Shown piece after piece: positions 1-8,500 of a stretch of 9,242 bases of DNA (the first letter of the stretch is position 1; each line of letters starts with the position of its first letter). Below the pieces are notes generated by a model, which ran no database searches, was not told where the DNA came from, and saw only the letters and a list, made by a program, of their open reading frames with translations. The DNA lies in the NCBI GenBank assembly GCA_039927975.1, contig JBDSTZ010000023.1, positions 1-9,242 of the forward strand. Reading direction: 5' to 3'. This DNA comes from JBDSTZ01 sp039927975. GTDB taxonomy: Bacteria; Pseudomonadota; Gammaproteobacteria; Burkholderiales; Burkholderiaceae_D. The position numbers and the translations under genes are program-made.

Positions 1-529
1 GGACGCGCTGGGCGACGCCCTCGCGGCGGCGCTGACCTTCCACGCCTTCCACGCGCACGCCGCCCGCCTCGGGATGGCCGACATCGCGCAAGCGCTCACC
101 GCGCGGCAGGCGATGATCCGCACCGACGGCGCGGCAATGATGCTTACGCCCACGTATTACGCGTTTCGCATGCACGTGCCGTTCCAGGCCGCGACCACGC
201 TGCCGCTCAGCCTCGCTAACAATCCACAGTACAGCGTGGGCGGCCTCGGCGTGCCGGCGGTGAGCGCCTCGGCTGCGCGCGCAATCGACGGCAAGCTGTA
301 TCTGTCGCTGGTCAACGCCGATGCCAGGGAAGCGGCGACGGTTGCCATCGGCGTGAACGGGGCGTCGCTCAAGGCTGCCAGCGGCAGTGTGTTGGCGGCG
401 GCCGGCGCGGACGCGCGCAACAAGGCGGCGACACTGGCGCCGGCGCCGCTGACGGCGCACGCCGAGAACGGCAAGCTGCGCCTGACGCTTCCGCCGAAAT
501 CGCTGACCGTGCTGGCGATCGATGAATAA
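1..529 (+). CDS. GH51 alpha-L-arabinofuranosidase, C-terminal part (5'-truncated by window edge)
   Basis: This is the last 175 residues of a GH51 alpha-L-arabinofuranosidase, read in the frame starting at base 2 and ending at TAA 527-529. The family releases terminal arabinofuranosyl residues from arabinoxylan, arabinan or arabinosylated xyloglucan. What is visible is the end of the catalytic barrel (FHAFHAHAARLGMADIAQ, then LTPTYYAFRMHVPFQ) and the C-terminal beta-sandwich domain (DGKLYLSLVN and a final hydrophobic strand near KSLTVLAIDE). Both catalytic glutamates lie upstream of the window. The protein is about 60% identical by eye to the complete GH51 enzyme that follows, so family assignment is firm although the catalytic half is not seen. 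It ends 70 bases before the next gene on the same strand, and no hairpin with a T-run lies between, so the two are probably co-transcribed. Export of this copy cannot be judged because its N-terminus is missing. Confidence 0.93.
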   Translation, partial: DALGDALAAALTFHAFHAHAARLGMADIAQALTARQAMIRTDGAAMMLTPTYYAFRMHVPFQAATTLPLSLANNPQYSVGGLGVPAVSASAARAIDGKLYLSLVNADAREAATVAIGVNGASLKAASGSVLAAAGADARNKAATLAPAPLTAHAENGKLRLTLPPKSLTVLAIDE

Positions 530-586
530 TCCCCACGCGTGGCGGCGGAGCGCGGCGCTGCCCGCCCCCGCGCCGAGGCGCAATCC

Positions 587-593
587 AGGAAAG
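587..593 (+). promoter_or_regulatory. Ribosome binding site deciding the GH51 start
   Basis: AGGAAAG lies 6 bases ahead of the ATG at 600. It supports this start over the in-frame ATG at 522, which overlaps the end of the preceding gene and has no comparable purine-rich site. Confidence 0.7.
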
Positions 594-599
594 CCATCC

Positions 600-2147
<1,548 letters not shown>

Positions 2148-2252
2148 GTTTCATCGCATCCGCCGAGCCAGGCAGGTGCGGCGCGACTTCCATCGGCAAG
2201 CCCGACGGCAGAGCGCCGGGCATGCCGGCCAACGGCGTCACAGCGCCATCTC

Positions 2253-2270
2253 CGCAAAGCTCGCTTTGCG
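2253..2270. repeat. GC-rich inverted repeat (hairpin) downstream of GH51
   Basis: CGCAAAGC, two bases, GCTTTGCG is a perfect inverted repeat, forming a stem of at least 7 bp with a tight loop about 105 bases after the GH51 stop. It is not followed by a T-run on either strand, so it is not a classical intrinsic terminator. It could stabilise the 3' end of the GH51 transcript or be a REP-like element; only one copy was noticed in the window. Confidence 0.5.
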
Positions 2271-2654
2271 CGTAAATTCACCTGTCCGCCGCTCGGCTTG
2301 ACCGGGGCCGGAGGCGCGCATCGTTGTCCCCTACCCGCCACATCGATCATCCTCAGCGCCGGCCGCCCGATGCGTGCAGATCGACTCGCCGCTGCAAAGC
2401 CAGCAGAGTTTTCGCGTTCCCCAGCCGCACTGGATGTTTGTAGACTACATGCTACCGGTCAGGCATTTCATCATCCGAAGCCGGCCAAGCGCCGTCGATA
2501 AGCACCATGGATAGCTTGAGCGCCATATAAAATATTTCTCCTGCCAAATGGAACTCTCCGTGACATTCCCGCCACAAACTGTCCGAAATGATGAGAGCAG
2601 CTGGTCAATTTCGTAATGGCGCAGGATGTACATACATGCACAATGGGGCGTGGC

Positions 2655-2668
2655 ACAAAAATTTTTGT
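2655..2668. promoter_or_regulatory. 14-bp perfect palindrome, candidate operator upstream of GH5
   Basis: ACAAAAATTTTTGT reads the same on both strands and lies 33 bases before the GH5 start codon, inside the AT-rich leader. Its position and perfect symmetry suit a dimeric regulator binding at or just downstream of a promoter. TACATA at 2677-2682 might be a -10 element but no matching -35 is clear. The role is inference; an A-tract/T-tract palindrome of this kind can also arise by chance in AT-rich DNA. Confidence 0.35.
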
Positions 2669-2689
2669 AGTCACATTACATAAAAAATT

Positions 2690-2695
2690 AGGAGA
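2690..2695 (+). promoter_or_regulatory. Ribosome binding site of the GH5 lipoprotein gene
   Basis: AGGAGA stands 6 bases before the ATG at 2702. It is a strong Shine-Dalgarno match and fixes the start, which also begins directly with a lipoprotein signal peptide. Confidence 0.85.
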
Positions 2696-2701
2696 TATCG
2701 C

Positions 2702-3967
2702 ATGAGAACAAACACTACCATCAGTGCACTCTTGCTGTTACTGACCTTAGCCGGTTGCGGCGGGAGCGACCCGAGCGCCAGCACCCAGGCCAACGCGTCG
2801 GCTGCCCCCACCCTGCTGGCCAAGGCAGGGGCAAAACCTACTTACCCCAGCTACAACACGAGCCCGAAGCCGGCCGATATGACGGGCATGGCCAGCGACG
2901 CGGTCGCGCTGGCCACCAGCATCAAGGCGGGCTACAACATCGGCAACACGCTCGAGGCGATCGGCGGGGAGACCAACTGGGGCAATCCGATGATTTCGCT
3001 GCAGCAGGTGCAGCTGATCAAGCAAAGCGGCTTCACGGCCGTGCGCTTGCCGACCTCGTGGGACCAGTACGCCAACCAGACGACCGGCAAGATCAGTGAT
3101 GTCTGGCTGGCCCGCGTGAAACAAGTGGTCCAATACTGCGTCGACAATGGCCTGTATGTGGTCGTCAACATCCACTGGGACGGCGGCTGGCTCGACAACA
3201 ACATCACCACTGCGGCGCAGGCGGCGACGAACGCCAAGCAAAAGGCCTACTGGGAGCAGATCGCCACCGCGCTGCGCGACTTCGACGAGCACCTGCTGTT
3301 CGCCGGTTCCAACGAACCGCCGGTCGACACCGCAGCGAAGATGTCGATCCTGCAGTCCTACCACCAGACCTTCATCAACGCCGTGCGCTCGACCGGTGGC
3401 AAGAACGCTTATCGCACCCTGATCGTTCAGGGTCCGGGCACCGACATCGACAAGACCTACAATCTGATGAACACGATGCCGACCGATACCGTCATGCGGC
3501 GGATGATGGTGGAAGTGCACCACTACATTCCCTACAATTTCACGATGATGGACGCCGACCAGAGCTGGGGCAACCAGTTCTACTACTGGGGCGCCGGCTA
3601 CCACTCAAGCACCGACACGGCGCACAATCCAACCTGGGGTGAAGAGGCGGAGCTGACTGCCTACCTCAATAAAATGAAAACCAAGTTCGTCGATAAAGGC
3701 TACCCGGTCCTGATCGGCGAGTTCGGGGCGATGCGCCGTTCCGCCCTGACCTCCCCCGCCGATCTGCAACTGCATTTGAATTCGCGCGCCTACTTCCTCA
3801 ACTATTCAAGCCGGCAAGCGGTGGCGATGGGCATGATGCCCTTCTACTGGGACAACGGCGTGACCGGCAATAACGGCTGGGCCATCTTCAACCGCCAGAC
3901 CAACACGGTGTTCGACCAGCAGGCGGTCAGCGCCTTGGTAAGGGGTGGCAACGGGCTGGGTCTCTGA
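2702..3967 (+). CDS. GH5 endo-beta-glucanase / xyloglucanase-type lipoprotein
   Basis: A 421-residue glycoside hydrolase family 5 enzyme predicted to cut internal beta-1,4-glucan bonds in cellulose-like or xyloglucan backbones; the motifs resemble subfamily GH5_4, tentatively. Residues 1-18 are a lipoprotein signal with lipobox LAGC, so Cys19 would be lipidated. The residue after it is Gly, not Asp, which by the E. coli rule favours the outer membrane. A low-complexity Ser/Ala tether (20-45) precedes the barrel. Visible signatures are GYNIGNTLEA (77-86), VRLPTSWDQY (114-123), NIHWDGGWL (156-164), acid/base Glu205 in FAGSNEP, HHY (273-275) and nucleophile Glu340 in VLIGEFGAM. All key residues are present, so it should be active. 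It has no carbohydrate-binding module. Its barrel is a close paralogue (roughly 55-60% by eye) of the GH5 module in the large enzyme on the opposite strand, and both barrels are preceded by the same YPSYN motif. Cellulase, mannanase or xyloglucanase specificity cannot be read from sequence alone. Confidence 0.93.
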   Translation: MRTNTTISALLLLLTLAGCGGSDPSASTQANASAAPTLLAKAGAKPTYPSYNTSPKPADMTGMASDAVALATSIKAGYNIGNTLEAIGGETNWGNPMISLQQVQLIKQSGFTAVRLPTSWDQYANQTTGKISDVWLARVKQVVQYCVDNGLYVVVNIHWDGGWLDNNITTAAQAATNAKQKAYWEQIATALRDFDEHLLFAGSNEPPVDTAAKMSILQSYHQTFINAVRSTGGKNAYRTLIVQGPGTDIDKTYNLMNTMPTDTVMRRMMVEVHHYIPYNFTMMDADQSWGNQFYYWGAGYHSSTDTAHNPTWGEEAELTAYLNKMKTKFVDKGYPVLIGEFGAMRRSALTSPADLQLHLNSRAYFLNYSSRQAVAMGMMPFYWDNGVTGNNGWAIFNRQTNTVFDQQAVSALVRGGNGLGL

Positions 3968-3995
3968 TCGGGACAGATCGCACCCTGGAAAACTG

Positions 3996-4019
3996 CGCCA
4001 ATCCCGAGCGGGATTGGCG
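3996..4019 (-). terminator. Hairpin terminator for the minus-strand operon
   Basis: A perfect 10-bp stem, CGCCAATCCC (3996-4005) with GGGATTGGCG (4010-4019) around a GAGC loop. Read on the - strand it is followed after three bases by TTTT (complement of 3989-3992), giving an intrinsic terminator after the Sde182-like gene. On the + strand the tail is T-poor, so it probably contributes less to stopping GH5 transcription, although it lies only 28 bases after that stop codon. Confidence 0.7.
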
Positions 4020-4030
4020 TTCAATCTCAT

Positions 4031-4060
4031 GCCCGCCTGCGACAGTGGCGGGCAGTTTTT
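4031..4060 (+). terminator. Intrinsic terminator for the plus-strand GH5 gene
   Basis: GCCCGCC (4031-4037) pairs with GGCGGGC (4047-4053) across a 9-base loop, and AG then TTTTT (4056-4060) follows. This is a standard rho-independent terminator on the + strand, 64 bases past the GH5 stop, placed between the convergent genes. Confidence 0.75.
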
Positions 4061-4086
4061 CCGGCGCCGTGAAATGACTTGCTTGC

Positions 4087-5532
4087 TCAGGGTGCAGCCG
4101 GCATGAAAGTGACAATGACCCGTCCATAGCGGGTGAGCGCCGGACTGCCCTTATCAGTCACCTTGACGATGAAGTGGGCAGTCTCCGGCTTGCTGACCAC
4201 TGGCGCCTTCCCCGACACCGTATGATGATTTTCCGCGTATCCCAGTTTGACCTCCTCCCTGTAGCTGCCCGCTTCGGGATACTGAAACCACAGGTAGCTC
4301 AGGCTATCTCCATCGGGATCTGAGCTGCCGGCTGCGCTCAGCATGAAGTCCTCGCCGGATTTAACGGTCAGCCGTTCGCCAGGGGCGAGCTTGACGACGG
4401 GCGGATGATTCGCCTCCTTGTATGGCTTGGTGGTCCAATCCATTCGAGCGGCGAAATCGTTCTGGAAGTCCTTGCGCCAGCGCCAAAGCGTGGTCCTGTA
4501 CCCGGTGGAGGCCTTATCGTGGGCGCGCACGGTGCGGCCATAGTCGTTGTAGACCATCGGCCGGTAACTATCGACGGCGTTGGTCCAGATGGCATGCGGC
4601 TCTTGCAATACAGGTACGTTGCCGGTGAAGCCTTCCGGATTGGTCGTCGCCAGCGCCGGCGTGTAGAACTCGTAACGCCCGCCCCAGCCGCCCCAGTCCG
4701 GATGCTCGGGGGCGTTCAGGCCGTTCGGTATCAAGGACAGGAAGGATGGCGTATCGCCCTCAACGCCAAAAGACACATCCGGATACACTGCGCCCAGCGG
4801 CCCATGTCCCTGTTGAATATGCGCGGCGATCCAGTTGTTGCTCACCTCCGTGCTGTCGAAGCCCGGCTCGGTCGCGTGCATGCCAGTCCAGGTGCCGTTG
4901 CCATACCCGCCCGGGCTGACGATGTAAAACAGATCGGGAAACTTTGTGCGTATCCAGAAACCGGAATCGTCTTGATCGGAGATCGTGTAGACGCGCAACT
5001 TGTTCACCAGGCCGGCGGCCTGCTCCGGCGTCCTGTCGTGGCCAATCCGGTACAAGGCCTGAGCGAGCGTATTGGCGCCGCCCCACACCGCAACCCACAG
5101 GGGCCGCGCATCAGTTTTCTCCAGGGCCTTGATGATCGCGTCCGATCCCGGCGAGTCCTTGCCGTCGCCGACCCCTTGCATGCCGTACAGTTGCGAGCCT
5201 GAGCGCACCACTGCTTTCAGCGCCCCGGCTTTCGGAAAGCCCGGTTCGTGTTTTAGCAGCTGGGGTTGGACCCGGCCGTAGGCGTCGATGATCGCATGGA
5301 TGGATGCCGGTGCGATACGCGACTTCTGATGCGTAGACGTTGTGGCGACGACCCCTTCGATATCGATTTGGTTCGCGTACACCAGCAAGCGCACGAGTGA
5401 CTGGCTGTCGTCGGGATCGGCCTCGATGTCGGTGAGCACAATGAGGCGTTGTTTGGGTTCGGCGAGGCTGAGGGCCGGCACGCACGCCAGTAACGCCGCC
5501 AACATCGCCGTGGTTGGAAATAATCGCATCAT
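4087..5532 (-). CDS. Sde182-like (DUF1593) exported protein, nucleoside-hydrolase-like domain
   Basis: A 481-residue exported protein of the DUF1593 / Sde182 family, named after a cellulose-binding protein of Saccharophagus degradans. Residues 1-24 are a signal peptide ending ALSLA. The main domain (about 28-370) resembles the nucleoside hydrolase fold: TDIEADPDDSQSLVRLL (34-50) corresponds to the metal-binding Asp cluster of true nucleoside hydrolases, and VAVWGGANTLAQAL (147-160) and SDQDDSGFWIR (185-195) are further family signatures. Residues 375-478 form an Ig/PKD-like beta-sandwich (SSDPDGDSLSYLWFQY at 403-418), the Sde182 C-terminal domain. The biochemical activity of the family is not established to my knowledge; a role in binding or processing plant polysaccharide is inferred from family origin and from this locus. 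The start lies only 12 bases after the stop of the GH74/GH5 gene, so the two form an operon. Start choice is uncertain between ATG 5532 and the adjacent ATG 5529. Confidence 0.88.
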   Translation of the reverse strand: MMRLFPTTAMLAALLACVPALSLAEPKQRLIVLTDIEADPDDSQSLVRLLVYANQIDIEGVVATTSTHQKSRIAPASIHAIIDAYGRVQPQLLKHEPGFPKAGALKAVVRSGSQLYGMQGVGDGKDSPGSDAIIKALEKTDARPLWVAVWGGANTLAQALYRIGHDRTPEQAAGLVNKLRVYTISDQDDSGFWIRTKFPDLFYIVSPGGYGNGTWTGMHATEPGFDSTEVSNNWIAAHIQQGHGPLGAVYPDVSFGVEGDTPSFLSLIPNGLNAPEHPDWGGWGGRYEFYTPALATTNPEGFTGNVPVLQEPHAIWTNAVDSYRPMVYNDYGRTVRAHDKASTGYRTTLWRWRKDFQNDFAARMDWTTKPYKEANHPPVVKLAPGERLTVKSGEDFMLSAAGSSDPDGDSLSYLWFQYPEAGSYREEVKLGYAENHHTVSGKAPVVSKPETAHFIVKVTDKGSPALTRYGRVIVTFMPAAP

Positions 5533-5547
5533 CTCTGTATTGACCTA
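5533..5547 (-). promoter_or_regulatory. Short operonic junction with RBS overlapping upstream stop codon
   Basis: On the - strand the stop TAG (5547-5545) runs directly into GTC, so the only AGG-type Shine-Dalgarno candidate (AGGT, 5546-5543) overlaps the stop, with 10 bases to ATG 5532. A second purine stretch, AGAG, touches the start codon and is too close. The weak, stop-embedded site suggests translational coupling between the GH74/GH5 enzyme and the Sde182-like protein. Confidence 0.5.
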
Positions 5548-8500
5548 TTCAGCCAATTTAATCGTGGCTCGTTTAATGGTGACGGAACCGGCGTTTGCAA
5601 AGAATTGGATACCCAACCCCTTCGCATTCTGAAGGCCAAAAGCAGAACAGGTGAATTCTGTATCTTGACCTGCAACCAAGGCTTTATAGCCAGTCCAGCA
5701 ATTCCACTCCGAAGCAGTCCAGCCGTCGGTGTAGGTAAAGAACTGCAACAAGCCCGCCATCCCGCCATCGCGATCTGAAACAAACGCCTGATCAAAATTA
5801 AGGACCACTTTCAAGGTTGCGCCACTCCAATTCACTGGATTGGCGAAATCATAGCCAACAGCCGCCCCATCTTTATTGAGCGTCACTTGCATATTCGACG
5901 CTGAACTGATATCTGTAGCGTCACTATTCACGGTCCAGCTATGTGGTCCAGCCTTCAATGCCACGGCTTTTCCAGCGCCGATCAGGAGTCCATCAAGGAG
6001 TTGTGAATCACCCACCGCCGGCGTACTACGGTCAAACAACAGGGCTGGATCAACGCCAATTTCCCAATAGAACGGCAGCATGCCATGTGCAAGCGCCGAC
6101 TGGGTGACATATTGACCGTAATATGCCCGCGAAGCGCGATGCAGGGGAAGGTCGGCGCAAGGCGGCTGTGTACGCAACATGGCGCCAAACTCGCCCAACA
6201 CCACTGGAATCCCTTTGTCCGCAAATTTTGTCTTCATTTTAGCAAACTGCGCATCGGTAAAATCCTCTTCCTCCCGCGTCGAGTTGCGATAAGTATCAGT
6301 CGTCGAATGGAAGTCTTTACCCCAGTAGCAAAACACCTGCGAATAGTCCGCATCTTCACCCTGGAGTGTAAAACTCCATGGGTAGTAATGAACTTCAGCC
6401 ATTTGGCGACCCGCTATCGTGTCGGTCGGCAGCGCATCCCAACTATTGGCAGCCAGGTCGATGTCGGTTCTTGGCGCCTGGATCACCAACACGCGATAAG
6501 CGTTTTTGCCACCCGTCGAACGAACCGCATTGACAAATGTTTGGTGATAGGTTTGAAGGACGGCTATCGCGGCTGGCGTCTCGGCAGCTGGCTCGTTGGC
6601 GCTGGCAAACAAGACATGCTCGTCAAAGTCACGCAGCTGCGTGGCAATTTGCTCCCAGTAGGCTTTCTGCTTGGCGTTGACAGCGTCTTTCTTTTCTTGG
6701 GAAAAATTACTCTCCAACCAACCACCATCCCAATGGATATTCACGATGGCGTAGAGTCCGTTATCCACCGCATACTGCACCACTTGCTTCACGCGGTTGA
6801 GCCAAACGTCACTAATTTTGCCCGTTGTCTGATCGGCATACTGGTCCCAGGAAACGGGGATCCGAATGGCGTCAAGACCGCTGTCCTTGACCAATTTGAC
6901 ATAGGCGGCTGACACCAGCGGCTGGCCCCAGCACGTCTCTCCGGCTGGGTTGCAACCCCATGCTTCCATGGTGTTTCCAATGTTAGTTCCCAGCTTCATC
7001 TTGGCAGCCAGCTGGGTGGCGCTGCTGCCCATGCCAGTCGCATCCGGAGCAATTGGAGCGCTGTTGTAGCTAGGATAAAGTTGCACCGGAGGAGGCGGCG
7101 GCGGAGGAGGCGGCGGGACCGGCGTGTTGCAGACGTCGCCGAACACGAGCGGAACCGGCCCCGGTTTCTCTGTCGACTGGCTAAACAGGACGCGGAACGA
7201 CACAGTCTGGCCAGGATAGATATCGCTGTTGCCGTCGGGCGTCGCCGAGTAGCTCGGCTTGCTGCCCATGAGCGTCCCGCCATAGATCGCATTCACCTGG
7301 GCGTCGTCGGCGTAGGTCCAGTCCACCGTCCAGCCGTGGATGGCCGAGCTTCCATTGTTGGTGATTTGCACGTCGGCTGCCCCGCCGCCCCACCAGACGA
7401 ATTCGGTCAGGACATACTTGCAATCGGCGTTCTTAGGCGGCGGCACATAGACCTGGGGCGTCACCGCGACGTCGCCAGCCGGGTCGATCTTGCCGTAGGC
7501 GATGCCGCGTCCGGGGGTGCTCATGTAGACCGTGCCGTAAGTGTTCATGTCGCCGGTGATCCAGCCCATCTGCGGGCCGCCATATTGATGGGCATCGTCG
7601 TTGACGCGCACCCAGGTGGCGCCCTGGTCGATCGAGCGCAGCAGGCCGCGCGCGCTGCTCACGACGCCCCACATGTACAGGGTCGGATGGCTGGCGCCCG
7701 GCGCCGCCTTGCCGAGCCCTAAAGCCTCGCAGGAGCCGAGCGTGCTCACCTTGGTGAAGGTGGCGCCCGAATTGGTCGAGTGGGCCAGGCCGCCCGCGTT
7801 CAGGCATGCCCACAAGTCACCCTCGACGCCCGGGGTGGCGCGCAAGAAAGTCGAGCCGCCGCCGGCCAGCTGGGCAGCGGGGCTGAACGAGACGCCGCCA
7901 TCGATGCTTGCCAGCAGTTTGCCGGTGTCGCGGTCGTAGACGTAGAACTTGGCCGGGTTGACCGGGTCGGCCACCGGGCGCGCATTGTTGACGGACAGGC
8001 CGGCGACCGCGGTCCAGCTGGCGCCGGCATTGGTCGAGCGGTAGGTGGTGGTCGAATTCTCGGGACTATGCAGCAGCACAAGGCCGTCGGCCGACAGGGC
8101 CAGATTGCCCTTCGCGGCCATGATGGACGGCGCCTGCTCCCAGCTGTTCCCGCGATTGGTCGAGGTGTACAGCTTGTCTCCCACGCGCGCCATCACCTGT
8201 TGGGCCCAGGCGGCAACCGCCAGGCCGGTGGTGGTTCCCATCGCCGGGTTGTGCTGCACGCCGTACTGGTCCGGCGCATCCTGGATGAAGCCGTCATAGT
8301 CGCCGAGCACCGATACCAGCGGCCCGTTCGGGATGCTCTCGGCGCCGAAGACGACGGTCTCTTCGATTCCGCGCACGTCGAACTTCCAGCTGCTCCTGGC
8401 GGCGTCGATATCGCTCGTCTTGAACAGGCCGTTGCCCGACACCACCCACACGCTCTTCGGATCGAAGGGATCGAACTCGATCGAGGAGGCCCAGTGGATC

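Larger units (their letters stand above)
2148..2701. other. 554-base intergenic region between GH51 and GH5 genes
   Basis: I see no convincing gene here. The left part (2148-2440) is GC-rich and contains short inverted repeats: GCCGG/CCGGC at 2215-2229 and a stronger hairpin at 2253-2270. The right part (about 2520-2701) is clearly more AT-rich and is the likely promoter and leader of the GH5 gene. It holds TATAAAAT at 2526-2533 with no good -35 partner, an 11-base symmetric TGTAGACTACA at 2439-2449, an ATGTACAT palindrome at 2626-2633, and a 14-base perfect palindrome at 2655-2668. No intrinsic terminator with a T-run was found directly after the GH51 gene. Small open frames on either strand have no ribosome binding site worth the name and no recognisable product. 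Confidence 0.6.

Noticed and set aside
522..599. Upstream in-frame ATG for the second GH51 gene
   Set aside because: It would place 26 Pro/Arg-rich residues ahead of a clear signal peptide and has no good ribosome site; ATG 600 has AGGAAAG at proper distance.
2526..2533. TATAAAAT as a -10 promoter element
   Set aside because: No acceptable -35 hexamer at 16-18 bases upstream, and it would leave an unusually long leader; kept only as a note in the intergenic entry.
2651..2667. TGGCAC resembling a sigma-54 -24 element before GH5
   Set aside because: The required GC of the -12 element is not at the fixed spacing; the bases there are TTTT.
2298..2674. Small open frames on both strands in the GH51-GH5 intergenic region
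   Set aside because: TTG or weak starts, no ribosome binding sites, no recognisable motifs, and overlap with the AT-rich leader of GH5.
4405..5202. 265-codon + strand frame opposite the Sde182-like gene
   Set aside because: Antisense to conserved family motifs and without recognisable protein features.
6085..6912. 275-codon + strand frame opposite the GH5 module
   Set aside because: Antisense to a barrel with intact catalytic motifs; no family resemblance or ribosome site.
7087..7116. Triplet run as a tandem DNA repeat or frameshift site
   Set aside because: It is in frame, flanked by intact domains on both sides and encodes a typical interdomain proline linker, so no frameshift or separate genes are indicated.
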